From a virus, in IMG/VR virus record IMGVR_UViG_3300028769_000041, positions 1 to 24,710 of that record: 24,710 nucleotides of DNA; one strand, given 5' to 3'. The notes beneath the pieces were generated by a model. The model had not been told where the DNA came from, searched no databases, and was given only the letters and a program-made list of their open reading frames with translations. How positions within the stretch are numbered: the first letter of the stretch is position 1; every line of letters starts with the position of its first letter. The position numbers and the translations under genes were made by a program. Below, piece after piece: positions 7,136 to 14,518 of the stretch.

Positions 7136-7567
7136 TCAACTAGGGTTACTGAGCGTAGTCGAAGTATCGACTATCAATTTGTTCCATTTCTCAAAATCCG
7201 TTTCATAAAACCACTGCACACTGCCGGCACTCTTTCGCTTACCTTTGCAGCAATGGCGTATATTCGTAGCACTAAGTTGCATTCCTTTTGCTTTTAGCAG
7301 TATTTCCGCCATTGCAGCACTTTCAAACATGCCGAAAAACTCACCGTTCTTTATCCCTACTATCTTTATGCACAGACTCGGCTTACTGGCCAGTGCTCCC
7401 AACTTTCGGCCTTCGTTGGTTAGGTTAGCAAGTATCTTCTTTCGGCTTTTCTTTGGTACCTTATAATCTCCCCACTTTTTCCCCTTATTAGCCGGCACAT
7501 GCCCCGGCAATATCCGCCCGTTCTTGGCATTACGCGTTAAGCGCGGTTGTTCTATGTATAATTCCAT
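7136..7567 (-). CDS. NUMOD-type DNA-binding protein, repeat-derived C-terminus
   Basis: The protein has 143 residues from ATG 7567 (MELYIEQPRL); an earlier ATG at 7597 is possible but overlaps the upstream gene more. GRILPGHVPANKGKKWGDY is a motif common in phage HNH/NUMOD-associated proteins. The later part, with FESAAMAEILLKAKG and IRHCCKGKRKSAGSVQW, follows the NUMOD1 pattern (S-x-x-E/M-A ... I-x-x-C-x-x-G-K-x-K-x-A-G). These modules bind DNA and often accompany homing endonucleases, but no HNH residues are seen, so it is probably not a nuclease. The last ten residues (DTSTTLSNPS) are encoded by an interspersed repeat (7147-7166). It overlaps the DUF4406 gene by 38 bases. Confidence 0.6.
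   Translation of the reverse strand: MELYIEQPRLTRNAKNGRILPGHVPANKGKKWGDYKVPKKSRKKILANLTNEGRKLGALASKPSLCIKIVGIKNGEFFGMFESAAMAEILLKAKGMQLSATNIRHCCKGKRKSAGSVQWFYETDFEKWNKLIVDTSTTLSNPS
7147..7166. repeat. Interspersed repeat forming the 3' end of a gene
   Basis: TACTGAGCGTAGTCGAAGTA lies 11 bases inside the end of the NUMOD-type gene. Read on the minus strand it encodes the tail DTSTTLSN before the stop at 7136. The insertion probably removed the original stop and extended the protein. Confidence 0.75.
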
Positions 7568-7910
7568 AAGGATCAATAATTTTATAATCTTTTTCAAAAC
7601 TGAATTTCAACCCATATTCTATGGATTTGTCTACTTCTTCCATACATCCGTATGACTCTGTACAACCATTGCACAGGAATATATCTGTACAAATATGTAG
7701 GTTCATTAAGTCCTCATGCAGATACTCCGCTTCAGTAGGTTCACAACCGGCAATTTCCAGAAACGACTTCCGCAACTGATCAGCCAATTCGAAAGGATTA
7801 ATAACCGTATATCCAATCTTCTCAAAATACCATTGCCATGCCAGTGCCGTAGCTCTCTGTTCACGCATATCATATCCTGTCATTGGAATTGAAATGTAAA
7901 TTGTTTTCAT
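7530..7910 (-). CDS. DUF4406 / nucleoside 2-deoxyribosyltransferase-like protein
   Basis: ATG 7910 overlaps the TGA stop of the cytosine methylase as TGATG, so this start is favoured over an in-frame ATG at 7949; it gives 126 residues. The N-terminus MKTIYISIPMTGYDMREQR is the signature of DUF4406, a Rossmann-like family related to nucleoside 2-deoxyribosyltransferases. The second signature, MNLHICTDIFLCNGCTESYGC with a following E, matches the C-terminal part, where the glutamate of the deoxyribosyltransferase fold is expected. Such proteins may act on nucleosides or nucleotides; the substrate is unknown. Coupling to a DNA methylase and an HD hydrolase elsewhere in the operon fits nucleotide metabolism. 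Confidence 0.75.
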   Translation of the reverse strand: MKTIYISIPMTGYDMREQRATALAWQWYFEKIGYTVINPFELADQLRKSFLEIAGCEPTEAEYLHEDLMNLHICTDIFLCNGCTESYGCMEEVDKSIEYGLKFSFEKDYKIIDPYGIIHRTTALNA

Positions 7911-9643
7911 CAAAAAGATAGTATATGCATTATTACTTTTATTGTCCATCCATTACCACACATTCGGTAAATCTGTGTATCTGAGCAAGCCCATATATAC
8001 CAATCAGGTACGGTTTGAAGTCGTGCCACTTCGGTTGGCGTTAGCCGACGAATACGTGACTCAGCATGAAGTACATTATTACCGGCCCAATCATTCGAAC
8101 ATAATACCGTTGGTGATTTTTCGAAGTGGCTACCACCTTTATTAAATCCATGAGATCGTTGTTCAATTTTTACCAATTGTCCGCAACTTTCGTCATCGGT
8201 TGCTGAGCCTGTCGAAGCACCGGTTTTACCGTCTTGTTTCATTCTCACACCTTCATCATGTCGGTAATCGCAGGGGGTAATTATTGCATGTGGTCTTGAA
8301 TCTGTATTCAAACATGGACTTATCCCGTTCGGGTCGTACACTCTATTTTGTTGGTAGGGTTGTACTCCGCCACTTTCTTTGCTAGGGTTAAGTTGTATTA
8401 CCAGGTTATCTTTTTGTACAGTGGTAATCGTATTCGTTTTACCATCTTCTCGTGGCTCCAACTGGCTCACTTCTTTGCGCATGGCCGAAACTTCTCCGGC
8501 TTCGTATTGCTTGCGTATCTGCTTACCATAATCAGTTCGCTTTGGTGTCAAACAAACCACTAAATTATCTTTCTGTACACTCGTTAAGCAGTTTGTTTTT
8601 CCGCTTAAATTTGGTTCTAAGCGTTGAGCTGCTTTAATGTCCGGGTCATTATCTTTGCGTGTTCCGTTTTCGTCAAGTTTACGGCCTACCATCGATACAC
8701 ATATCAAATCCATATCCGAATGATTACCGCCACTGTGCGCTCCGGCTGTGAAACAACTGGCCTTTTCTTGATCGGATTTTGGATTTAGTTGTTTGTCTAC
8801 TTTTACATAAGTATCATCTAATCTACCGGCACCATATTTTATTCCTATGCTACTGCTTTTTGATTCCAAATTATCTTTAACATCAAATTTAAAACCGCAA
8901 CCATTTTTTTGTTTTAAATCACTTCTATTACTTAGATAGTTGAATGTTTTATCACTCAAGTAATACTTCTCCGGCACATCACGTTCCAATACATCCCGCA
9001 GCAAAATACCTTCATCTTTCGGTTGTGGTATGTCGGCATGTAGTTCACCAAACAATCCTACTTGTTTGGTCCGTATATTCGTCCAGTAAATGCGCTTACG
9101 GTTCTGTGCTGATACTAATGCACTATTGATATGTACACCATAAATGCCAATAGCTTCACTAAGTACGCGCTCCCATTTATTCCCCATTTCTACGTTTTCA
9201 AGTAGAAACTTTACATTCGGATTGTACTTGCGTATATCTGTCAGTATTCGCATATACTCCCAGAATAGGTAGCTTTGCCCTTCAAACTCAAAACCTTGTT
9301 CTTTTAGCTCCAAGTATTTTTCAAGGGTATAAATTTCAACATCACATTTCGTTGCCATTCCCTTCCGCTTCCCGGCAAAACTGAACGACTGGCACGGACT
9401 ACCACCCAACAATGCATTCACATACTTCAATTTATTCACATCCACATCCACCACACTACCAAGTTGTATAGTATTCGGGAAGTTGAACTGTGTTTGGGCA
9501 ATAGCATGTTTATCAATTTCACTGGCGTAATACGTTGTAGGAGTTTTCCCAAGCTCAGTAAGTGCTATCTGACCGCAACTCATACCATCAAATAATGATA
9601 GCACTACAAATTCACCTTCTACCGCTTTTTTCTTTTCAATCAT
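7910..9643 (-). CDS. dcm: DNA (cytosine-5) methyltransferase
   Basis: The protein has 577 residues with the motifs of C5 methylases in order. LSLFDGMSCGQIAL (15-28) is the AdoMet motif I. GGSPCQSFSFAGK (80-92) carries catalytic Cys84. LLENV (147-151) is motif VI, and SAQNRKRIYWTN (178-189) is motif VIII. A long variable region follows, then RRLTPTEVARLQTVPDWYIW and YRMCGNGWTIKVI (motifs IX-X). It methylates C5 of cytosine and can shield phage DNA from host restriction. The variable region (target recognition) contains two similar segments, SVQKDNLVV and TVQKDNLVIQL, about 50 residues apart. An interspersed repeat (8201-8219) within this region is read in frame as GASTGSAT. The protein is coupled to the downstream DUF4406 gene by a TGATG overlap. 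Its own partner nuclease is absent. Confidence 0.9.
   Translation of the reverse strand: MIEKKKAVEGEFVVLSLFDGMSCGQIALTELGKTPTTYYASEIDKHAIAQTQFNFPNTIQLGSVVDVDVNKLKYVNALLGGSPCQSFSFAGKRKGMATKCDVEIYTLEKYLELKEQGFEFEGQSYLFWEYMRILTDIRKYNPNVKFLLENVEMGNKWERVLSEAIGIYGVHINSALVSAQNRKRIYWTNIRTKQVGLFGELHADIPQPKDEGILLRDVLERDVPEKYYLSDKTFNYLSNRSDLKQKNGCGFKFDVKDNLESKSSSIGIKYGAGRLDDTYVKVDKQLNPKSDQEKASCFTAGAHSGGNHSDMDLICVSMVGRKLDENGTRKDNDPDIKAAQRLEPNLSGKTNCLTSVQKDNLVVCLTPKRTDYGKQIRKQYEAGEVSAMRKEVSQLEPREDGKTNTITTVQKDNLVIQLNPSKESGGVQPYQQNRVYDPNGISPCLNTDSRPHAIITPCDYRHDEGVRMKQDGKTGASTGSATDDESCGQLVKIEQRSHGFNKGGSHFEKSPTVLCSNDWAGNNVLHAESRIRRLTPTEVARLQTVPDWYIWACSDTQIYRMCGNGWTIKVIMHILSF
8201..8219. repeat. Interspersed repeat variant inside the cytosine methylase gene
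   Basis: TGCTGAGCCTGTCGAAGCA is a divergent copy of the repeat. On the minus strand it encodes ASTGSA in the variable, probably loop, region of the methylase. The frame stays open. Confidence 0.75.
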
Positions 9644-9663
9644 ACTATTTTACTGATAACTGT

Positions 9664-9861
9664 TTACTGTTCACTGATAATTATGTACCTACTATTTATC
9701 GTCGGCCCCATCTTTATCATTCCCATACGTTCCAATACCGGCAGATCATTAGCTGCTTCCGGTTGGCGTTTTATCACCTCAATTTCTATCGCATGTGTCG
9801 GGCGAATATTAGCAGCTATATTTTCGGCTATCATTTGCCTGATTAGTTCCAGTGTTTCCAT
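9664..9861 (-). CDS. Small conserved phage protein, unknown
   Basis: A 65-residue protein from ATG 9861 (METLELIRQMIAENI); a TTG at 9885 would add eight residues. Its second half, with PEAANDLPVLERMGMIKM, looks like a short helix-turn-helix-like unit shared by small proteins of Bacteroidota phages, but I cannot name the family. It lies between the cytosine methylase and a 265-residue unknown in the early operon. A regulatory or host-takeover role is possible; nothing in the sequence proves one. Confidence 0.6.
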   Translation of the reverse strand: METLELIRQMIAENIAANIRPTHAIEIEVIKRQPEAANDLPVLERMGMIKMGPTINSRYIIISEQ

Positions 9862-9924
9862 GTAGGGGATAAACAGCACGGCCAACTTGCGCCGGCTGTG
9901 CTATAATAATAGGGTAGGGGGATT

Positions 9925-10722
9925 TTATTCGTTGGCGTATGCTTCTGAAAATTCTCTTGAAATATATACACCTATTGGAATGGGTTTTGCCGACTCTATA
10001 GAAGTGCTGTAAGTCTGTACAGTATAATCTCTATTTTTCTCTTTGGCTTCGTCAGCTCTGCGCTTCTCATTTTTAATCAGGTAGTCGTTTATAAGCATCA
10101 TTGCACGATCCACGTTCAACGTATGCACCACGGCTGAATTGGTAGTTACCTGTTCACCATCAATTTCAACATTGAAATCTATCTGGTAGAATTTCTTTTG
10201 TTCGTTCTGATTTTCTTCCTCTTCCACATTATCATCCTGATTTACTTTTTTGAGTGTATCGATCAGAATAATGTTCGTTTCAAACTCTCTTATAGAAGTT
10301 AGGAAGAAACCGGTAGAGTAATTCAACTCTATATAATCCTTCAGTAGGATTAATGCTGTGGCTATTTTTGTAGCGTAATAAAGAAACTTTTTTTTCTTAC
10401 CATCCATGTCAGCAATGGCAAGAAATGGGCGCATGGAAGTATTTTCATATTCAAATGCTACCCGACGTTGATTGCTTACTTCTACCTCTGTAATATCACC
10501 TGCGTCCTTGTGAAATTTCAATTGCGCTAATACGTCCTGAGTAATCAATGTTCCACGTTCAAATAGAACTTCATTTCTTTCAATTGTCACTACATCTCCC
10601 GTACCTTCGTCTACGAAATCTTCAGTCCAACTTTTAAGCACTCTACCTACAGTGTACTTATTTATCATTCGCTTTGGGTCAGTAGTTTTATACCTGATCT
10701 CCGTATTCTTAGTTTCTACCAT
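9925..10722 (-). CDS. Conserved phage protein, unknown function
   Basis: A 265-residue soluble protein beginning KNTEIRYKTTDPKRMINKY and containing VTIERNEVLFERGTLITQDV, with alternating beta-type and helical segments. A low-complexity acidic linker (EEEENQNEQKK) lies near residue 170. The C-terminal part contains VVHTLNVDRAMMLINDYLIK. No enzymatic motif is seen. Proteins with this opening pattern occur in early regions of Bacteroides-type phages and conjugative elements without assigned function. It is followed 60 bases downstream by the 65-residue protein and preceded 7 bases upstream by another small gene. A DNA- or RNA-related role is a guess. Confidence 0.65.
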   Translation of the reverse strand: MVETKNTEIRYKTTDPKRMINKYTVGRVLKSWTEDFVDEGTGDVVTIERNEVLFERGTLITQDVLAQLKFHKDAGDITEVEVSNQRRVAFEYENTSMRPFLAIADMDGKKKKFLYYATKIATALILLKDYIELNYSTGFFLTSIREFETNIILIDTLKKVNQDDNVEEEENQNEQKKFYQIDFNVEIDGEQVTTNSAVVHTLNVDRAMMLINDYLIKNEKRRADEAKEKNRDYTVQTYSTSIESAKPIPIGVYISREFSEAYANE

Positions 10723-10729
10723 TGTATTC

Positions 10730-10957
10730 TTATTTTTGAGGGTTTACTTCGCTATTTACGTTATTCAAATACTGAGTATAGTTCTCGGTATCTTCTACCA
10801 AATCATGTTCACCAACTACTATTTCGCCATGCATTAAGCATGTATTTTTTTTGGGGAAGTTCGTTATCACTCTCACACCACTACCAAAGTCGTGCGTCAT
10901 CTCTTCCACTCGATCGTGGTTAAGTTCATTCTGATGTTTTAATGTTGTTTTCCACAT
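10730..10957 (-). CDS. Hypothetical small phage protein
   Basis: A 75-residue protein with an N-terminal charged helix (LKHQNELNHDRVEEM), a short beta-like segment (VRVITNFPKKNTCLMHGEIVVGE) and an acidic C-terminus. No family is recognised. Its stop lies 7 bases before the start of the 265-residue unknown, so they are probably read together. Preservation in a packed operon is the main reason to call it real. Confidence 0.55.
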   Translation of the reverse strand: MWKTTLKHQNELNHDRVEEMTHDFGSGVRVITNFPKKNTCLMHGEIVVGEHDLVEDTENYTQYLNNVNSEVNPQK

Positions 10958-10993
10958 ACTATTTTTATTGAGTTATTATTTAGTTCACTGGGT

Positions 10994-11013
10994 CACTGAG
11001 CGGAGTCGAAGTG
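10994..11013. repeat. Interspersed repeat abutting a stop codon
   Basis: CACTGAGCGGAGTCGAAGTG ends at 11013. The TAG stop of the HD-domain gene occupies 11014-11016, so on the minus strand the repeat starts at the first base after the stop. Confidence 0.85.
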
Positions 11014-11778
11014 CTATTTTCTTACCATCCGCCCCACCATTTCATTGGTTTCGTCATTAGTGTACACATCCTCCCGCAACACATGCAGTGGACCGGTAGT
11101 ATTTCGATTAGCATTCGTCCAGGTATCTATCCGGCCGTCTCTATGTTCCGCCACCCAATTTTTATTGTGCCGGTCCACCCGTTCATGCCACATCAGTTTT
11201 TCAATCAAAGTTGGTTTCCATTTAGATGGTTTGTACTTGTATTCATCTTTCTGTTTCATATACTCAACTATCTCACCAGTCATTGATACCATTGGAATGT
11301 ATATAAAGCGTGGAAAATACGAGAAAGCCAGTTTATCCGCGAAGCAAAGTTTCGAAGGCTGAGCATTGTTCTTCTTAGCGTAGTAGCGCGAGTGGTAACA
11401 CGTAAAGTCCCTCCATTTGGTAGATTGTTCCATACGTTCGTATGTAACTGCATTATCACCATAATCAACCACATGCCATCCCGCTTTTCGTAATTCTACA
11501 AATCGTTGTATAGAAGGGAATATTTCAGTCATTTGTACCCGCTCCATTCCATCGAATATAAAATGCATTATCCTTGCACCTAGTTCCACATGCGTTTCTC
11601 CTTCCGGTCCATCCATATTAGGCTTACCCCAATATCCTAAGTCATGTACAAAAAATGCAATCCATACACGAGGATCCCACGGAAAGCCGTACAACTGAAT
11701 CCATGCCCATGCCACAAATACCGGGTGCAATAAAAACTGATGCGCCCCAAATAAAATTGATTTAGTTCCTATTTTCAT
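11014..11778 (-). CDS. HD-superfamily phosphohydrolase
   Basis: A 254-residue protein with the metal-binding residues of the HD superfamily. An early His lies in FGAHQFLLHPV (10-20), followed by the HD doublet in FFVHDLGYWGKPNMDG (42-57), EGETHVELGA (59-68), CYHSRYYAK (127-135) and FADKLAFSYFP (146-156), which supplies the distal Asp. Family members hydrolyse phosphate esters of nucleotides, for example dNTPs or 5'-nucleotides, in the cytoplasm. The substrate here is not readable. With the DUF4406 protein and two methylases it suggests nucleotide pool changes by the phage. It starts one base after the stop of the 95-residue gene at 11780, so the pair is translationally coupled. Confidence 0.75.
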   Translation of the reverse strand: MKIGTKSILFGAHQFLLHPVFVAWAWIQLYGFPWDPRVWIAFFVHDLGYWGKPNMDGPEGETHVELGARIMHFIFDGMERVQMTEIFPSIQRFVELRKAGWHVVDYGDNAVTYERMEQSTKWRDFTCYHSRYYAKKNNAQPSKLCFADKLAFSYFPRFIYIPMVSMTGEIVEYMKQKDEYKYKPSKWKPTLIEKLMWHERVDRHNKNWVAEHRDGRIDTWTNANRNTTGPLHVLREDVYTNDETNEMVGRMVRK

Positions 11779-11779
11779 A

Positions 11780-12067
11780 TTATTGTTTTTCTGAGTTTAA
11801 AATCACATCGATAGCAGCAGCTATCAATGCACCGGCTTTGGTTAGTTCTCTAATTCTGTCGTTTGGAGTAGGTTTAAACCAATGTAAATCCCATGGCCAA
11901 GGATCTGCTACAAAAAATGCATCTCTTTCATCTGCTGATAATGCATATATGGCTCCTGCTCTTGATAATTCACCATTAGTATGCTGTGAATCATGTTTTA
12001 CAGCAAAACCTTCTTCTTCAATTTGCCGTTTTCTTTCTTCAGCAATTAATTCTGATCCTGTTTTCAT
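11780..12067 (-). CDS. Conserved phage protein with ELIAEERKRQIEEEGF motif
   Basis: A 95-residue protein beginning TGSELIAEERKRQIEEEGF, followed by HDSQHTNGELSRAGAIYA, DPWPWDLHWFKPT and RELTKAGALIAAAIDVIL. This order (ERxRQ-x-x-EG, HD, WPW-x-x-x-W-K-P, R-E-L-x-K-A-G-A-L-I-x-A) marks a very widespread small phage protein family found in early regions of tailed phages, without a confirmed function. The helical, charged pattern is reminiscent of MazG-like folds but lacks clear catalytic residues. It couples directly to the HD hydrolase. Confidence 0.75.
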   Translation of the reverse strand: MKTGSELIAEERKRQIEEEGFAVKHDSQHTNGELSRAGAIYALSADERDAFFVADPWPWDLHWFKPTPNDRIRELTKAGALIAAAIDVILNSEKQ

Positions 12068-12072
12068 ATTAG

Positions 12073-12212
12073 TTATTTAGTTTTTTTTATAAAAAACTCC
12101 TGTATATCCAGTTCGGAGTCTTTTTGCTCGTGGTAGTCGGTTTCCCATTCATTTCTGCATATAGCTTACTTTTTTTACTTTCTCTGAACGCACTGGCAGC
12201 AAACCGATTCAA
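12073..12212 (-). pseudogene. Possible frameshifted small phage gene
   Basis: No intact frame fills this gap between 11780-12067 and 12244-12603. One frame from TTG 12212 gives a coherent NRFAASAFRESKKSKLYAEM. The -1 frame then gives EWETDYHEQKDSELDIQEFF and ends at TAA 12073-12075, six bases before the next gene. Joined at about 12152 they make one plausible 45-residue protein; separately, each half has no partner. One lost base, a sequencing error or frameshifting could explain it. The evidence is weaker than for the other two interrupted genes. Confidence 0.35.
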
Positions 12213-12243
12213 TTTATATCAGTATCTAAATTTCGTGAATTGT

Positions 12244-12603
12244 TTAATTTATTTCAATTGGTCTCCAATGTGTTATTCTATAAGCTAATGTTGAACCTTT
12301 CAACGAAAATGAATTAGAGTTTTTACAATAAATCCCTACTGCATACGTTCCATCTCTCATCTTCACAATTACTTCTTTTGAAAATCCATATTTCAAATCA
12401 AATTTGTCATCTTCATTTACTGTTGGAACTTTATCCTCTACTGAAATCCATTGCTGTGAAAGTTTTAGTTTGTCTTCCAAATCTTTAATCCAATAGATTA
12501 ATTCTTGTACATGTCGTGAATGAAATTCTGTAATACCATCGCCAAAACTGCATATTTTATTGATGATTAAAGTTCTCAGTTTTTCTCTATTTATTTTTGA
12601 CAT
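12244..12603 (-). CDS. DUF551-containing phage protein
   Basis: A 119-residue protein from ATG 12603, which follows the upstream stop at 12605 by one base; longer starts would overlap that gene by more than 100 bases. The N-terminal half is helical (INREKLRTLIINKICSF to IKDLEDKLKLS). The C-terminal half, QQWISVEDKVPTVNEDDK with EVIVKMRDGTYAVGIYC and ending ITHWRPIEIN, follows the DUF551 pattern (W-I-S-V-x-D-x-x-P ... V-x-V ... T-H-W-x-P). DUF551 is a common phage domain of unknown function. Confidence 0.7.
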   Translation of the reverse strand: MSKINREKLRTLIINKICSFGDGITEFHSRHVQELIYWIKDLEDKLKLSQQWISVEDKVPTVNEDDKFDLKYGFSKEVIVKMRDGTYAVGIYCKNSNSFSLKGSTLAYRITHWRPIEIN

Positions 12604-12604
12604 C

Positions 12605-13171
12605 TTAGTATCTGAATTTCGTGAATTGTATAATTGCAACTGGTTTTGATAAGTCAGCTTTTCTGAACCATGCTTTAAAGTCATGTAGTGATAAGCCGTC
12701 ATTTTCTGCAATATCTTCTATTTTTGGTTCAGAAAAATTATTTATTATTGGGTATTTAATCGATGGTATTTCATCTTTATCTTCATAAAATTCCAATTTC
12801 TGTACACCGCAACCTGAATCCTTATCAAACTGAGCAATCTCTACCGGCTTACTTCCATCGTGTAGTCTATTGTAAGCACTTCCCGACCACATTCGTACTG
12901 AAAGTATCGCTTCACCACGATTTACTTCATCAATTTTTCGCTTCCATTCTTCATAAGCTCCTTTCTTCTTTTTGCTGTTTTTAGAGTCAGCCCTGCATGT
13001 ATGAAGTTTTGGTTCTAAGTCAATAAGTAAATCACCAGGCATTTGTACTAAAAGATTAAGAGCAAGTTGTATTCTCTCTACGAAATAGGTAGGTTCTCCC
13101 TTTCTCGGATGATCATGTGGAAACTTCGGAGAAATCCAAAGCACATGTGTTTTTATCTTTGCTTCTTTCAT
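12605..13171 (-). CDS. ASCH/PUA-like phage protein
   Basis: A 188-residue protein opening with KTHVLWISPKFPHDHPRKGEP, then LEPKLHTCRAD (52-62), YEEWKRKIDEVNRGEAILSV (73-92) and RMWSGSAYNR (93-102). The pattern K-x-H-T-x-R, W-x-x-K-I-x-x-I-x-x-G-x-A-x-L-S-x-R-x-W-x-G resembles a family of Bacteroidota phage proteins with a probable ASCH/PUA-like barrel. The C-terminal NDGLSLHDFKAWFRKADLSK followed by IIQFTKFRY is typical of the same family. ASCH domains bind RNA or modified bases, so a role with modified nucleotides is possible; this is inference. It precedes the DUF551 gene by one base. Confidence 0.6.
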   Translation of the reverse strand: MKEAKIKTHVLWISPKFPHDHPRKGEPTYFVERIQLALNLLVQMPGDLLIDLEPKLHTCRADSKNSKKKKGAYEEWKRKIDEVNRGEAILSVRMWSGSAYNRLHDGSKPVEIAQFDKDSGCGVQKLEFYEDKDEIPSIKYPIINNFSEPKIEDIAENDGLSLHDFKAWFRKADLSKPVAIIQFTKFRY

Positions 13172-13179
13172 AACCCCGC

Positions 13180-13680
13180 TTATTTATGAATTTTACCGCC
13201 ACTTAACTCACACAAAAAACTCATCACCAATTCCATTTCAGCATTTCTGAAAGCATGGTTCAAATAAATTTGTGGGTTACTCAGGTTATGACCGTTTATT
13301 TTGATATGATGCTCAGCTCCTTTCTTTGTAAAAAATGCATTTTCACACTTTTTCTCGTAGTCGTAATACACTTTTTGGTAGCCTATCTTTTCCATCAACT
13401 CATCCCGATCATATTCATCCAGTTCCTTGATTTTTTTCTTTGACATGCTACCATCCTTGTAGTCATAGATAGCTTCAGTTATCTCATCTTCTTTTTCGAT
13501 AAGACTTCCATCATAGAACCAGGCTTGTGTTCCATTTCCTTCCGGAACAGCTATCTGATGTTCTGTCATAATTTGAAAGATATAAGGCATTGCAGTACAC
13601 AAATTATCCTGTGTGTTCAACTCCTTTGAAATTTCCATTAATGCTGCATGCATTTCGTCTGTAATCTCGATTGTTTTCAT
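13180..13680 (-). CDS. Hypothetical phage protein
   Basis: A 166-residue acidic protein beginning MKTIEITDEMHAALMEISKE, with NTQDNLCTAMPYIFQI (about 22-37). This opening resembles the N-terminus of ribbon-helix-helix or conserved phage proteins but is not diagnostic. The middle is Lys/Glu-rich and predicted helical. The C-terminus has NPQIYLNHAFRNAEMELVMS. It is followed 8 bases later by the ASCH-like gene and preceded by a 30-residue membrane peptide gene. No function is assigned. Confidence 0.6.
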   Translation of the reverse strand: MKTIEITDEMHAALMEISKELNTQDNLCTAMPYIFQIMTEHQIAVPEGNGTQAWFYDGSLIEKEDEITEAIYDYKDGSMSKKKIKELDEYDRDELMEKIGYQKVYYDYEKKCENAFFTKKGAEHHIKINGHNLSNPQIYLNHAFRNAEMELVMSFLCELSGGKIHK

Positions 13681-13714
13681 ACTGATTGAGTAGTTTTTTT
13701 TGATTAGTATTATT

Positions 13715-13807
13715 TCACCCCACCATAAATACTACTACTAACAGGATAAAAAGCCCGACAGTCATTAGCGTAAGAGTGGTAAATTTGATTTTATCTTTAA
13801 GTGTCAT
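13715..13807 (-). CDS. 30-residue single-pass membrane protein
   Basis: A short frame from ATG 13807 to TGA 13715. It begins MTLKDKIKFT, then has one hydrophobic stretch (about 11-29: TLTLMTVGLFILLVVVFMV), with the positive charges at the N-terminus. Its ATG lies one base after the TGA stop of the 125-residue gene (13809-13811), so it looks translationally coupled. Spacing to the next gene (13680) is normal. Small phage membrane peptides often affect host transport or exclusion, but the role here is unknown. Confidence 0.5.
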   Translation of the reverse strand: MTLKDKIKFTTLTLMTVGLFILLVVVFMVG

Positions 13808-13808
13808 A

Positions 13809-14186
13809 TCAATAAAGTGTTTTGAAAAATTCATTCATTTGTTCCGGTGTTTTATTGCTTTTCAGACAACTGTAACTTGGCTTACCAGAGTCTTTAAAAG
13901 TTATTTCTACGATGCTTAATCGTTCGCTGTACGTGTGGAAGTTTACACGGTAATGCTTCAGGTTCATACCGCTTGTTTGCTTATCTATGAATATGGCCGA
14001 AATGCTTTGTATGTCCATTCGTTCCTCGGTGGGCAATGTAGTACGGGCATATTCCTTAAACTTCCAATGCGGTAGTATCTTCAATGCGCGGAATGCATCA
14101 CCACATATCTTATTCATGTCCTCCACCGTTCGTTCCGGCCGTTGCCATTTCGCTGCGCGTGTTGCTGATGATTGTTGTTGTGCCAT
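13809..14186 (-). CDS. Hypothetical phage protein
   Basis: A 125-residue protein with a basic, Gln-rich N-terminus (AQQQSSATRAAKWQRPERT), a helical middle (MNKICGDAFRALKILPHWKF) and a C-terminal alternating pattern (HYRVNFHTYSERLSIVEITF). No family is recognised. The gene starts at ATG 14186 after an intergenic interspersed repeat (14209-14228) and is followed by the 30-residue membrane protein after one base. Confidence 0.6.
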   Translation of the reverse strand: MAQQQSSATRAAKWQRPERTVEDMNKICGDAFRALKILPHWKFKEYARTTLPTEERMDIQSISAIFIDKQTSGMNLKHYRVNFHTYSERLSIVEITFKDSGKPSYSCLKSNKTPEQMNEFFKTLY

Positions 14187-14208
14187 AACTATTCTATGTT
14201 ACTATGGT

Positions 14209-14228
14209 TACTGAGCGTAGTCGAAGTA
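14209..14228. repeat. Interspersed repeat abutting a stop codon
   Basis: TACTGAGCGTAGTCGAAGTA ends at 14228. The TAA stop of the coiled-coil gene occupies 14229-14231, so on the minus strand the repeat begins at the first base after it. Confidence 0.85.
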
Positions 14229-14486
14229 TTAGTTTACTGATTGCATTCTAAGCAATTTTACTTCTGCTTCCAGTTCAAGTCTTTTAGCATGTTCTTCTCG
14301 GTAATCTCCGGCTAGTCGTTCAGATTGCCGTTTATGGTATTCATTACTTACTTTCAGTCTGGCATTTTCTGCTTCTATTGCCGTTATTCGGGCTGTTTCT
14401 TTGTCCGAAAACTTACCGCCTTTGCCTTTGTAGAATATTTTCTTCTTTGGCTTTGCGGGTTCTGTAGTTGAAAATAGATCTCCCAT
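14229..14486 (-). CDS. Small coiled-coil phage protein
   Basis: An 85-residue protein from ATG 14486 (MGDLFSTTEPAKPKKKIFYK). The longer in-frame start at 14576 is rejected because the added residues come from two interspersed repeats (14519-14560). After a basic segment (KKKIFYKGKGGKFSDKETAR) almost the whole protein is a charged coiled coil, with ARITAIEAENARLKVSNEYH and further heptad-like segments. No enzymatic motif is seen. It sits between an excisionase-like gene and a 125-residue unknown. Structural or regulatory roles are both possible. Confidence 0.6.
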   Translation of the reverse strand: MGDLFSTTEPAKPKKKIFYKGKGGKFSDKETARITAIEAENARLKVSNEYHKRQSERLAGDYREEHAKRLELEAEVKLLRMQSVN

Positions 14487-14518
14487 AATATGATTATTTA
14501 GTTTGTAGTGGTTCGGTC

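Noticed and set aside
7942-9129. Several plus-strand frames opposite the cytosine methylase
   Set aside because: They lie antisense to a gene with all methylase motifs and have no recognisable protein features.
6286-9643. A restriction-modification system
   Set aside because: Two methylases are present but no restriction endonuclease gene is seen nearby; the NUMOD-type protein lacks nuclease residues.
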